A DNA stretch of 7,566 nucleotides from Candidatus Saccharimonadales bacterium (GCA_030151825.1 JASLCP010000022.1:1-7566), one strand, 5' to 3'; positions 1 through 6,788 are shown, counted from the stretch's first letter. Numbers and translations are program-made. Notes: generated from the sequence alone by a model not told the origin.

Positions 1-465
1 TCCGCTAAAGACCGTACCGTACCGTGCCTCTGACATCTGAGAATTGGCACGGACATCATGAGTGCCATTATTGGTAAACACTCGCTCCATCATTACTAAC
101 AATGATGTCGGGACGAGTGCGACACTTCCCATGCCAACCGCCCCAATGATCAACCCAATCATACCGCCGCTTGGCCCGTATTTTTTCATTTGCTTGCCAA
201 ACAGTGATCCGCTCATCTTTCCACCAGATCCAGATCCGGACGACTTATTAAAGTAACTTCCCTTCTCCTCTTTTTCTTTGGCGCTATTGATATTGTCGCT
301 GGCGTCGTCAGCATTATAATTGTTTGCTACTGTATCGCCATGTGCATCAGTGTGCTTTTTTGCATCATGACTACCCACCGAATTAAACTCACGATTATAC
401 AAATCCTCAGCAGGATTATAGGCAAGATCTTGTTCGTCGGAAGTATTCGGTGTTTTTACCGCCAT
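1..465 (-). CDS. Membrane protein next to virB4, N-terminal part only (runs off the left edge)
   Basis: This reading frame opens with ATG at 465 and stays open to base 1, giving exactly 155 codons with no stop, so the C-terminus lies outside the window. Residues 1-95 are hydrophilic and probably cytoplasmic: an acidic/Asn-rich stretch, a Lys/Glu cluster (about 63-68) and a Gly/Ser linker (about 75-87). A Gly-rich hydrophobic segment at about 101-127 looks like one membrane span (key piece SGGMIGLIIGAVGMGSVALV). The residues after it would be extracytoplasmic. It starts 21 bases after the virB4 stop, so it is probably cotranscribed and part of the same machine. The start has no strong Shine-Dalgarno (only a weak GTGGG). 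From memory, a large membrane-anchored protein with this N-terminal plan often follows virB4 in Saccharibacteria, but I cannot assign a function. A C-terminal enzymatic domain, such as a peptidoglycan hydrolase, is possible but cannot be seen here. Confidence 0.8.
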   Translation of the reverse strand, partial: MAVKTPNTSDEQDLAYNPAEDLYNREFNSVGSHDAKKHTDAHGDTVANNYNADDASDNINSAKEKEEKGSYFNKSSGSGSGGKMSGSLFGKQMKKYGPSGGMIGLIIGAVGMGSVALVPTSLLVMMERVFTNNGTHDVRANSQMSEARYGTVFSG

Positions 466-479
466 AGCACGCCCACTGT

Positions 480-501
480 ACGGCTATTAGCCGATAGCCA
501 T
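480..501. repeat. Short hairpin spanning the virB4 stop codon
   Basis: Arms at 480-487 (ACGGCTAT) and 494-501 (ATAGCCAT) pair over a 6-base loop with one G-U wobble in the minus-strand RNA. The stem straddles the end of virB4, including its TAA, and lies 14 bases before the ATG of the next gene. No U-run follows, so it is unlikely to terminate transcription. It may tune translation of the downstream gene or be a processing site. A stem this short can also arise by chance. Confidence 0.45.
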
Positions 502-2379
502 CCCCTCGGGTTCTTGATTTGCTGCTTCCTGTCGTTGCTGGAGGCGCTTTTCTTCTTCGGCTTGCATCTGCTGAACCGGGTTGGTTGTCACTAGCTGGTG
601 TTCGGTGCGCGATGCTACCACTTGGATATGTACGTGGTTGGCGCCGGCAAAGAATAGTCCCTGTCCGACCGGGAAGTTAGCTAGACGTTTGCGTTCTTCG
701 TCAGTTAACTTAAAGACATCTGCGAGCACGTCAACCGCACTTGGTGACTGCTTTAGTAGGAGCTGCATCGATGAGTTGGCGACGATGGCACGACCCATTT
801 TGCTAGCCATAAAGTCTTCGACGTCCTGACTGATTGTTGTAACACCCAGATAATACTTTCGGGCTCGTTTGGCGAGGCTAAACAAGAAGTTTGCTGAATC
901 TTCATACTTCATCAGCTGCCATGCCTCATCCACGATAAGCATGCGCTTTCGCAGGTTACTGCGAGTGACGTTCCATATGTGACTGAGCACGATATACATT
1001 GCTACAGGGCGAAGCTCGTCCTCAAGGTCACGAATATTAAAGACAACCATTTGGTTATTGATATCAATATTTGACTGCTGACTAAAGATACCGGCAAACG
1101 TACCCGTTGTATACTTTCGTAGGCGTTGCGCGAGCATTGGGCCGCTTCCCTCCATGTGCACCAAGGTGTCATACAAATCGACCATCGTTGGCGGTAGGGC
1201 GCTGTGTGTGAGTGGGTCGCTGGTAATACCGGCGCGGGCGTACGTATCAATCAGTGCCTGATCAAGGTCGGCTTCTTCGGCCGGAGTCAGACCTGTTGTG
1301 TTTGTCACACCACCACTGGCAATGTGCGCGCCACCCAGCATGAGACGCAATAGTCCATGCAGGGTGACGAGATTTGCGCGTAGTGCGTCATCAGCGTCTT
1401 CACTATCTACGACACGTGGCAAATCAAATGGATTTACGCGTACGTCACTATTCAGACTCAGGCGAATATAGCTACCACCTACTGCGTCGGATAGTTTTTG
1501 ATATTCGTTTTCTGGGTCAATAATCAGTACATCGGCGCCCATCATCATCGAGCGAACCGCCTCGAGTTTGACGGTGAATGACTTACCGGAACCGGATTTG
1601 GCGAACACTACCATGTTGGCGTTTTCTAGTGTGTACCGGTCAAAAATCACCAGGCCGTTATTGTGCATATTGATGCCGTACAAAATACCCTTCTCCTGTG
1701 TCAGGTCGGCACTGGTGAATGGGAATGACGTCGAAACAGCACCGGTGTTCATATTGCGGCGAATTTGCAGCTGGTCGGTCATTTGCGGTACGGTACTGTT
1801 GAGCCCCTGCTCTTGCTGGCTGCTGGCAACCTTGCTAAATACCAGTTGCTGACCAAAAATCGTTTCAATCTTGTGCTGGACGAAGTTTAATTCATCCATA
1901 CTATCACCGTACATTGTGATATATAGGCCATAGCGGAAAAATCGCTCAGATCCCACCTGAATTTCATCACGCAGCTCTTCGGCATCCGATAGTGCCGCCT
2001 CGAGCCCTGGATCGCGAGTACGACCTTTTTCTTCGTTGATCGCCATAGTTGCCTGCATTTGTGTCACCTTTTTGCGCAAGTTCTTCAGGACCACTTCTGA
2101 CTCAACCGGGTAAAAGAACATACTCACATCAAGTACTTCGTCGATGTTGATAATGCTGCTCAGCCAGCCGGTATAAATCTGACGTGGATAAGCGTAGACG
2201 TAAATAGTTCGGCCATATTTGGTACCTAGGCGGAAATGGCTAGAGTGGATTTCGAGACTACTTGGTGCCACCAAATCACGCAGGGTGGTGATGCCCTTCA
2301 AAAATGCCTGTTCGACTTCTTGTTGCTCGCGTGCGCGCTGTTGAGCCGCGATATCAACGGCGTCCATCTTTTTTGCCAT
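487..2379 (-). CDS. virB4: VirB4-family type IV secretion ATPase (ATPase-bearing half of a split VirB4)
   Basis: This is a 630-residue cytoplasmic ATPase expected to power substrate transfer or assembly in a type IV secretion/conjugation-like system. Residues 1-25 are Gln/Glu-rich. Residues about 28-250 match the pre-ATPase part of the CagE/TrbE/VirB4 family (RDLVAPSSLEI at 35-45, YPRQIYTGWLSSIINIDEV at 64-82). The P-loop is AKSGSGKS at 260-267, and LIIDPENEYQ follows at 285-294. Walker B is MLIVDEAW at 480-487, with D484 and E485 as the expected catalytic pair. The downstream TTISQDVEDF at 514-523 carries the conserved Gln. The tail (about 601-630) is Gln/Glu-rich. Full VirB4 proteins are usually around 800 residues. 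This one lacks the most N-terminal domain, which the gene immediately upstream supplies. Its ATG lies one base after that gene's TAG and has a strong Shine-Dalgarno, so coupled translation is likely. The gene ends with the tandem stops TAA TAG. All ATPase motifs are intact. Confidence 0.95.
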   Translation of the reverse strand: MAKKMDAVDIAAQQRAREQQEVEQAFLKGITTLRDLVAPSSLEIHSSHFRLGTKYGRTIYVYAYPRQIYTGWLSSIINIDEVLDVSMFFYPVESEVVLKNLRKKVTQMQATMAINEEKGRTRDPGLEAALSDAEELRDEIQVGSERFFRYGLYITMYGDSMDELNFVQHKIETIFGQQLVFSKVASSQQEQGLNSTVPQMTDQLQIRRNMNTGAVSTSFPFTSADLTQEKGILYGINMHNNGLVIFDRYTLENANMVVFAKSGSGKSFTVKLEAVRSMMMGADVLIIDPENEYQKLSDAVGGSYIRLSLNSDVRVNPFDLPRVVDSEDADDALRANLVTLHGLLRLMLGGAHIASGGVTNTTGLTPAEEADLDQALIDTYARAGITSDPLTHSALPPTMVDLYDTLVHMEGSGPMLAQRLRKYTTGTFAGIFSQQSNIDINNQMVVFNIRDLEDELRPVAMYIVLSHIWNVTRSNLRKRMLIVDEAWQLMKYEDSANFLFSLAKRARKYYLGVTTISQDVEDFMASKMGRAIVANSSMQLLLKQSPSAVDVLADVFKLTDEERKRLANFPVGQGLFFAGANHVHIQVVASRTEHQLVTTNPVQQMQAEEEKRLQQRQEAANQEPEGMAIG

Positions 2380-2380
2380 A

Positions 2381-3253
2381 CTACATCTCCCCCTTTGTCA
2401 AATGAGGATTTGGTGCTTCACCTTGACCTTTACGAACATACATTGCCGTAATGCCTTCAAAGTTACCCAGTGGTTCACGAACGGCGGTATCGGGGTTATA
2501 AAAGTTATAGTATAGCTGTCCCAATTCTTTGGTGTTCAGCTGTACACACTTAACGCCCAACTGGAACAATCCACTCATTACGGCATCGGTATGGTTTTTG
2601 ATTTCATCCTTAGCTTTTTGATATTGGGCGTGATCAACCACGATAGCTCGTTGTTGGGGTGTGCCGCCAAAAATCGTACTAAATAGGCTCTTGCTGCTTC
2701 GCTTGACAGAGTTTAGGTCACCGTGTGGCCAGTATGGAATAATCACATAAAAACTCTTGTCCATAATGTTGGCTTCCTGACTAAGTGTGTCGATAAAGTC
2801 AATATAATCATCGGTCAGCACGTTAAGTAGCATATTTTCTTGGTCACGGCGAATATTTGTCAGACGTTCGATGTACGGCCCAATATCAACGCGCTGCGAC
2901 CGAATCAGAATCTGTACCGGAAAGTACAGTGAGTTCAGGAAGTTCTGATAGCTATACTCGATACCTTCACGTTCTTTGCTGCTCATCAGGTCAAAGTTGA
3001 TTGATTTACAGGCAACTACCGCACGAAAGCTACCGTCGTTCATCACCACCATATTGTCGCGGATTTCCGAAAACCCAAGGGTGTTTTGGGTAGTATTTGG
3101 GTTCGACGGTGCAGCCGGTGGTGCCTTTGCGTCGGTCACATTAGGAGGTGTTGGTACGCCTGGCTGCCCCGTTTGCATTGGTTGCGGTTGCATGCCTGGC
3201 TGTCCTCCCTGCTGGGGCGCTCCCGTCTGCGGCTGCTGGCTATTTGGTGGCAT
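2381..3253 (-). CDS. TraC-like domain protein (separately encoded VirB4 N-terminal domain)
   Basis: This 290-residue protein has two parts. Residues 1-55 are a Pro/Gln/Gly-rich, probably disordered leader. Residues about 56-280 resemble the N-terminal domain of TraC/VirB4 ATPases: EIRDNMVVMNDGSFRAVV (63-80), SINFDLMS (84-91), QNFLNSLYFPVQILIRSQ (103-120), the short strand FYVIIPYWP (168-176), and a closing helix/strand region with LGVKCVQL (232-239) and QLYYNFYNPDTA (246-257). There is no P-loop and no Walker B, so it should not hydrolyse ATP. It most likely docks onto the VirB4 encoded directly downstream or links that ATPase to the membrane channel. The start at 3253 is supported by GAGGG nine bases upstream. 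It lies 22 bases after the PrgI stop and one base before virB4, in the order PrgI, TraC-like, VirB4 known from Gram-positive conjugation modules and CPR genomes. The domain call is good; the docking role is inferred. Confidence 0.85.
   Translation of the reverse strand: MPPNSQQPQTGAPQQGGQPGMQPQPMQTGQPGVPTPPNVTDAKAPPAAPSNPNTTQNTLGFSEIRDNMVVMNDGSFRAVVACKSINFDLMSSKEREGIEYSYQNFLNSLYFPVQILIRSQRVDIGPYIERLTNIRRDQENMLLNVLTDDYIDFIDTLSQEANIMDKSFYVIIPYWPHGDLNSVKRSSKSLFSTIFGGTPQQRAIVVDHAQYQKAKDEIKNHTDAVMSGLFQLGVKCVQLNTKELGQLYYNFYNPDTAVREPLGNFEGITAMYVRKGQGEAPNPHLTKGEM
2387..2396 (-). promoter_or_regulatory. Strong ribosome binding site for virB4, inside the preceding gene
   Basis: The coding strand reads AAAGGGGGAG, with seven bases to the virB4 ATG at 2379. 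The site lies inside the last codons of the TraC-like gene, whose TAG ends one base before the ATG. This layout fixes the virB4 start and favours coupled, near-stoichiometric translation of the two halves. Confidence 0.8.
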
Positions 3254-3262
3254 TGTTTGTAT

Positions 3263-3267
3263 CCCTC
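3263..3267 (-). promoter_or_regulatory. Ribosome binding site for the TraC-like gene
   Basis: The coding strand carries GAGGG nine bases before the ATG at 3253, within the 22-base gap after the PrgI stop. It supports this start rather than a later in-frame ATG (residue 21, 26 or beyond) in the Pro/Gln-rich leader. Confidence 0.6.
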
Positions 3268-3275
3268 ATCCCCTT

Positions 3276-4289
3276 TTATCGTAAAGAAATTGTTACTTCG
3301 TCGCCGTCCGAAAGTGCATTTTGCTCTTTTTGTTCCAGACGGTTTGCTTCTTTGCTGAGTGTTTCGAGTGTCAAATCGTCACGCCCCGCTAGCTCCTCCG
3401 CACGTTTCTTGGCACGTTCCATTGTACCATCAGAGGTGGTGGTTGTGCTAGTGCTTTGTGGTGTTGTGTCGTGTGGAATTACTGCGTTACGCGATTCCTC
3501 TACCTCCTCGGCTAACAGGGTTGCATAAGTGACCGCATCACGTGTATCACTAGTCATAAGGGCCTGTGCGGTGTCATAGGTAGGCGCTGTTTGCGCTGGC
3601 GTCGCTGAAACGGGCGGCTGGTATAGCGGTGTTGTGACGGGATTATTCGCAAGCAACGGATTTTCTATCGCATGGTCAGTAGCGCTACCGTCGGTTTCAC
3701 GCATACGCTCTTCGGCGTTGTGTCGGACGGCAGCAGATGATTGCGCCAGTCCTTGGGTGAGACGTTGTGATTCAGCATTATCGGTATCCATGATATCGGC
3801 AGTAGTTTGCGATTCGTAGTACAGATCACGATTGATTGATGTGTCCGGTGCGGGTACACCTTGGCCGCGTACCGACCAGCCATGGCTATCGACCAGTTCT
3901 GCCAAATAATCTAACCGTCTTGTTGCCTCGTCCTCGCCAAACTCTTTGGTGCGACGAATATCATCATCCTTTGGTGGGATGATCGTCACGAATGAGTCGA
4001 TACCATCAGGTTGCCAAAAACGCCGACGTGATTTGAGGAAGTAAAATGACACGACGGCCGACAGGTACGTTTCCATTGGCTGATCCTTGCGGAGCGGCAG
4101 TGCGAGCGCAGCAAAAAAGATGATAAATGGTAGCGGAATAATCGCCAGGGCGACAAAGATTTGCGCCAGCCCCCATGCCGCTGCTCCACTGATTGCCACG
4201 ATAATCAGATAAATAAACTGCCGAAAACTAAACGGACCAATAAGTTTGTCATCCGCCTCGACATCCTGAGGAACTTTATAAACCGCCAT
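3276..4289 (-). CDS. PrgI-family membrane protein with long hydrophilic C-terminal tail
   Basis: This 337-residue protein is of the PrgI family, small membrane proteins encoded beside VirB4 in Gram-positive-type conjugation systems and in many CPR genomes. The N-terminus is typical: MAVYKVPQDVEADDKLIGPF (1-20), then FSFRQFIYL entering a first membrane span (about 22-42), a short turn, a second span (about 46-66), and the amphipathic region ending in SRRRFWQPDG (87-96). The family core ends near residue 105. The remaining roughly 230 residues are hydrophilic, rich in Thr, Ser, Ala, Asp and Glu. They include a Thr-rich run (about 275-286) and a charged, probably helical end (about 290-322). By the positive-inside rule, both ends are probably cytoplasmic, so the tail could contact VirB4 or the TraC-like protein. 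The start at 4289 is fixed by the family N-terminus although no Shine-Dalgarno precedes it. The tail is much longer than a minimal PrgI of about 100-120 residues. Confidence 0.88.
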   Translation of the reverse strand: MAVYKVPQDVEADDKLIGPFSFRQFIYLIIVAISGAAAWGLAQIFVALAIIPLPFIIFFAALALPLRKDQPMETYLSAVVSFYFLKSRRRFWQPDGIDSFVTIIPPKDDDIRRTKEFGEDEATRRLDYLAELVDSHGWSVRGQGVPAPDTSINRDLYYESQTTADIMDTDNAESQRLTQGLAQSSAAVRHNAEERMRETDGSATDHAIENPLLANNPVTTPLYQPPVSATPAQTAPTYDTAQALMTSDTRDAVTYATLLAEEVEESRNAVIPHDTTPQSTSTTTTSDGTMERAKKRAEELAGRDDLTLETLSKEANRLEQKEQNALSDGDEVTISLR

Positions 4290-4301
4290 ATTCTAGGGAC
4301 T

Positions 4302-4330
4302 ATTGTACGCTAAATGGTTATGTTTGGCGA
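4302..4330 (-). promoter_or_regulatory. Possible weak promoter just upstream of the PrgI gene
   Basis: In the 47-base gap the coding strand reads TCGCCA, 17 bases, then TACAAT. These match the -35 and -10 consensus at 4 of 6 and 5 of 6 positions. A start about seven bases downstream would leave only a few bases before the PrgI ATG at 4289, a nearly leaderless message. That would fit the missing Shine-Dalgarno. It rests on a short pattern match only. Confidence 0.25.
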
Positions 4331-4336
4331 GGTTGT

Positions 4337-6754
4337 TTATGGATGAGGAGCGGTATTTCCACCGTTGTTCGCAATAATTGTACGCTTTTCATCGCTAAAG
4401 TTCTTTGCACTTTCAGGATTACTAAGCAGGCGATGGCCACGTGTTTCTTGGAGTCCCTCAGCGTTGGTAGTTTTTATACTCATAGCTGCCTTAGCTCCGG
4501 CATTATTGAGCGATGCTTCTGTTTGTGTAGCGAATTGTGCATCAGATAGCTTAGCGTACGTGTTTGCATCTGCGGCCTTATCGGCTACTGTCGCACTGTT
4601 GCCGTGGCCACTTGTCGCCCATGCATGAACGGCTGCATTTTTGCCCTTTACGTCGCCATGTGCTTGCATGAGGTACTCCTTGAGTGTATCTGCAAGTTCG
4701 TGATTCCCGGTACGGTTAGCATTCTCTTGAGCTGTCTGTAAGCGCTTAGCAAGTTCGGCGACACCAGTTTCTCCAGTTGTCATCAATGCAGAAGTGGCAG
4801 CCTTTGCTTTTGCTTGGTCGCCAGAGGCGAGTGCGCTATCAAACGCATCCTGTGCTGCCTGTAACTTGCCGACTTCAGCATGCTCTATAGCAAGCATTTC
4901 GCTCTTGACCTCTTCACTGCCAGATTTTTCTTGAGCTAAAGCAGCTGCGCGCGCCACGCCTGCGCTTGTAAGACCAGCCGTGACGCCAGCTTGGACATCT
5001 TTATCAGCCAAGAAATCAGATTGAGTACGAGCAAGGTCTCCCTGTGAGGCATTGAGTCGTGCTTGACGTAGTGCGCTACGACGAGCATATTTTCCAGCTA
5101 CTCTATCAAACTTACCTCCTTCACCGGCTAGTCCTCTAGCCTGACTGCGCTGCCATGCGGCGTTCATGTTCTGGCCAGCGCGTTTTTTCAGTGCTCCGGC
5201 ACCAGCATCAACACCCTTGCCGACTTTGCTGCCAATACTACCGCTACCTTTACTGACAGCACTTGTAATCTTGCCGCCAATCGCTCCGGCGGCACTCAGT
5301 GCTCCTTGTAGTACCGACCATACAGCCAATAGCGGCGCTACGGCGATGCCAGCCGCCACTAGTCCTAGTGTCCAGCCAGATTGCAACCCACCGATATTGA
5401 CGGTACACTCTCCGCTTACTCCATAAGACCCTGGCTCTTGGTTAACGCTGCTTGTAGTGTTAGGGTCTGGTGTAGCATTAGGATCGGGATTAGCGTTAGG
5501 GTCTGGTGTGCCACCCTGATTTTCTTCGCAGTTACTGTTGCCTGCTGCAGCTTGCTGCGACGTATTACCCTGGGAGGTGCCCGCAACCAATATAATCGTG
5601 CTTGCCAGCTGACCAGCGCCGAGGAGCAGGGCTACAATCGGAAATACCATAAGGAGTTGCCAGAACATATTGAGCCATTTACTAAAGTACTTCTCTGTGT
5701 TTGGCAAGAGGTACATAACGAATGCGATTGGCGACAGCACCACAAGCAAAATGATAAATGCTTTCCTCAGAAGTAGGATGATAATAATAACAAGACACGT
5801 GATAACAATAAATGTAACAACAGCGCCCATTGGCCCCAAGATGATCCATATCACCCCAGCTACGGCGAGTGCGGCAATGGCTATTTTTGCCAAAACACCA
5901 TCACTCGTTTGAGTATTCGTTCCTTGAGCGGATTGTCCCATTACTTTTGGGCCGATATCATTGGCAATACTCGAAAGTGCGGCCTTGATACTATACCCCA
6001 GTAGGTTCGATATATCTACCATGAACTGACAGATGTAATACGAAACATTCACCGCTATCGCTGCCACGATGAGACGTGGTAGCATGCGTTTGATACCATA
6101 GTTATTCAGGCCCGTGCCGGTAATTTGCGAGTAAATAATAATGACGAATGCAATCACAAACATGATATTTGCGAGATTGCGGGCGTATTCCCAAGCGGTT
6201 TGTGTACCTTTTACTTTTTGACCAGCGTCGTTGGTGGGATTTACAGCGATAAGTTCTGGTTCGACTTGCAAGAAGTTGTCCGCAAGGAAGTTAAACAGGT
6301 TATCGCCGGCTTTTGCGGCGGTTTCGATGATGGGACACAGTATCCAGCCGACCTTTTCGATGGCACAGGGGGAGCCTTCGTTGGTTTCTGTAGATGGGTC
6401 AGCAGGGTCTGTAGGGTTGCTAGGGTTGCTAGGGTTTGTAGGGTTTGTAGGGTTTGTAGGGTTGCTAGGGTTTGTCTTGGTCGGCTTGTTACCTGTTTCT
6501 GTAACTACTGTCTGGTTGCCCTCGCCATGAACAGTTATTGTTTTGCTCTTATAGCACTTATTAGGGTCAGGGGATTTTGAGTTACTCTTCGTACCTGGAT
6601 ACTCCCCGTCTGGACATCCATCGGCAGCAGAGGTGATGCCTGGATTAATGATAGTAATGAGAACTGCACTGAATAGTACGATGATGGCAATAAAAAATAA
6701 CTTAACTCGATATAAAGAGCCGTAAGGAGGTGTGTGTATTTTTGAGCCGCTCAT
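4337..6754 (-). CDS. VirB6/TrbL-like polytopic channel protein
   Basis: This protein has 805 residues from ATG 6754. A basic N-terminus precedes a hydrophobic signal or anchor segment (about 19-40, ending TSAADG). Next comes an exported region (about 45-190) with cysteines at 47, 67, 130 and 140 and an Asn-Pro-Thr/Ser repeat (94-121). The membrane core has spans near 194-212, 227-245, 288-310, 312-329, 331-350, 366-392 and 463-490. Recognisable stretches are ARNLANIMFVIAFVIIIYSQ (191-210), IKRMLPRLIVAAIAVNVSYY (221-240) and SPIAFVMYLLPNTEKYFSKW (341-360), a pattern I associate with VirB6/TrbL-like proteins of CPR type IV systems. A Pro-Asp-Pro-Asn repeat (417-432) sits in a loop between the last two spans, flanked by Cys409 and Cys450. 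Residues about 495-805 are a soluble Ala/Lys/Gln-rich helical tail, probably cytoplasmic. The frame also extends to a TTG at 6793, adding 13 residues, but ATG 6754 gives a normal signal-like N-terminus. Neither start has a Shine-Dalgarno. It probably forms the inner-membrane channel with PrgI. Confidence 0.82.
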   Translation of the reverse strand: MSGSKIHTPPYGSLYRVKLFFIAIIVLFSAVLITIINPGITSAADGCPDGEYPGTKSNSKSPDPNKCYKSKTITVHGEGNQTVVTETGNKPTKTNPSNPTNPTNPTNPSNPSNPTDPADPSTETNEGSPCAIEKVGWILCPIIETAAKAGDNLFNFLADNFLQVEPELIAVNPTNDAGQKVKGTQTAWEYARNLANIMFVIAFVIIIYSQITGTGLNNYGIKRMLPRLIVAAIAVNVSYYICQFMVDISNLLGYSIKAALSSIANDIGPKVMGQSAQGTNTQTSDGVLAKIAIAALAVAGVIWIILGPMGAVVTFIVITCLVIIIILLLRKAFIILLVVLSPIAFVMYLLPNTEKYFSKWLNMFWQLLMVFPIVALLLGAGQLASTIILVAGTSQGNTSQQAAAGNSNCEENQGGTPDPNANPDPNATPDPNTTSSVNQEPGSYGVSGECTVNIGGLQSGWTLGLVAAGIAVAPLLAVWSVLQGALSAAGAIGGKITSAVSKGSGSIGSKVGKGVDAGAGALKKRAGQNMNAAWQRSQARGLAGEGGKFDRVAGKYARRSALRQARLNASQGDLARTQSDFLADKDVQAGVTAGLTSAGVARAAALAQEKSGSEEVKSEMLAIEHAEVGKLQAAQDAFDSALASGDQAKAKAATSALMTTGETGVAELAKRLQTAQENANRTGNHELADTLKEYLMQAHGDVKGKNAAVHAWATSGHGNSATVADKAADANTYAKLSDAQFATQTEASLNNAGAKAAMSIKTTNAEGLQETRGHRLLSNPESAKNFSDEKRTIIANNGGNTAPHP
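5459..5512. repeat. 18-bp tandem repeat, three units, coding for a Pro-Asp-Pro-Asn linker
   Basis: Three adjacent 18-base units lie at 5459-5476, 5477-5494 and 5495-5512. The outer two are nearly identical (GTTAGGGTCTGGTGTAGC versus a copy ending in GCC), and the middle one is diverged (ATTAGGATCGGGATTAGC). On the coding (minus) strand they give the six-residue pattern (G/A)-(T/N)-P-D-P-N. This part of the VirB6-like protein lies in a loop between two membrane spans and is flanked by single cysteines. Confidence 0.88.
6412..6474. repeat. 9-bp tandem repeat, seven units, coding for Asn-Pro-Thr/Ser
   Basis: There are seven consecutive 9-base units on the plus strand, each TAGGGTTGC or TAGGGTTTG, in the order C, C, G, G, G, C, G by last base. 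Two decayed units (CAGGGTCTG and ATGGGTCAG) lie next to it at 6394-6411. Read on the minus strand inside the VirB6-like gene, each unit is one Asn-Pro-Ser or Asn-Pro-Thr triplet, and the decayed units give Asp-Pro-Ala and Asp-Pro-Ser. Because the unit is three codons, gain or loss of copies changes linker length without shifting the frame. The linker lies in the exported N-terminal region. Confidence 0.93.
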
Positions 6755-6788
6755 GCTTATATACAGGATACAGTAATATAAGCATGAG
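6750..6788. repeat. Perfect 13-bp inverted repeat over the start of the VirB6-like gene
   Basis: The left arm CTCATGCTTATAT (6750-6762) is the exact reverse complement of the right arm ATATAAGCATGAG (6776-6788), with a 13-base spacer. In the minus-strand transcript this gives a 13-bp hairpin with a 13-base loop. Its 3' arm includes the ATG (6754-6752) chosen as start of the VirB6-like gene. No U-run follows on either strand, so it is not an intrinsic terminator. It could mask the start codon, act as a DNA operator, or protect and separate the two halves of a polycistronic message. The repeat is directly seen; its function is inferred. Confidence 0.85.

Noticed and set aside
11..25. Three copies of ACCGT in a row at the left edge
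   Set aside because: Three copies of a 5-mer inside a coding region are too few to argue for phase variation.
2976..3528. Several overlapping plus-strand open frames of about 90-126 codons
   Set aside because: They lie opposite the well-supported TraC-like and PrgI genes, are rich in Cys/Trp/Leu in ways typical of shadow frames, and have no supporting start signals.
6412..6474. Resemblance of the TAGGGTT units to eukaryotic telomere repeats
   Set aside because: The unit is 9 bases, lies in frame inside a bacterial gene and encodes an Asn-Pro-Thr/Ser linker, so the likeness is coincidental.
6125..6580. Plus-strand open frame of 151 codons, with Arg-Val-Cys/Ala repeats
   Set aside because: It is antisense to the VirB6-like gene, and its repeats are just the other strand of the 9-bp repeat. 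It has no family resemblance.
6722..6733. Plus strand TAAGGAGGTG, a perfect ribosome-binding consensus
   Set aside because: It leads only into frames of about 14-23 codons on the plus strand, and the coding sequence here is on the minus strand. The sense transcript carries the complement, which cannot act as a ribosome site. Probably chance.
6702..6785. 27-codon minus-strand frame starting at an ATG in the first hairpin arm
   Set aside because: It has no ribosome site, overlaps the start of the VirB6-like gene out of frame, and has no recognisable content. It is kept only as a possibility under the hairpin finding, not as a gene.
6750..6788. Inverted repeat as a rho-independent terminator
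   Set aside because: Neither strand has a T-run after the stem, and the stem is AT-rich.
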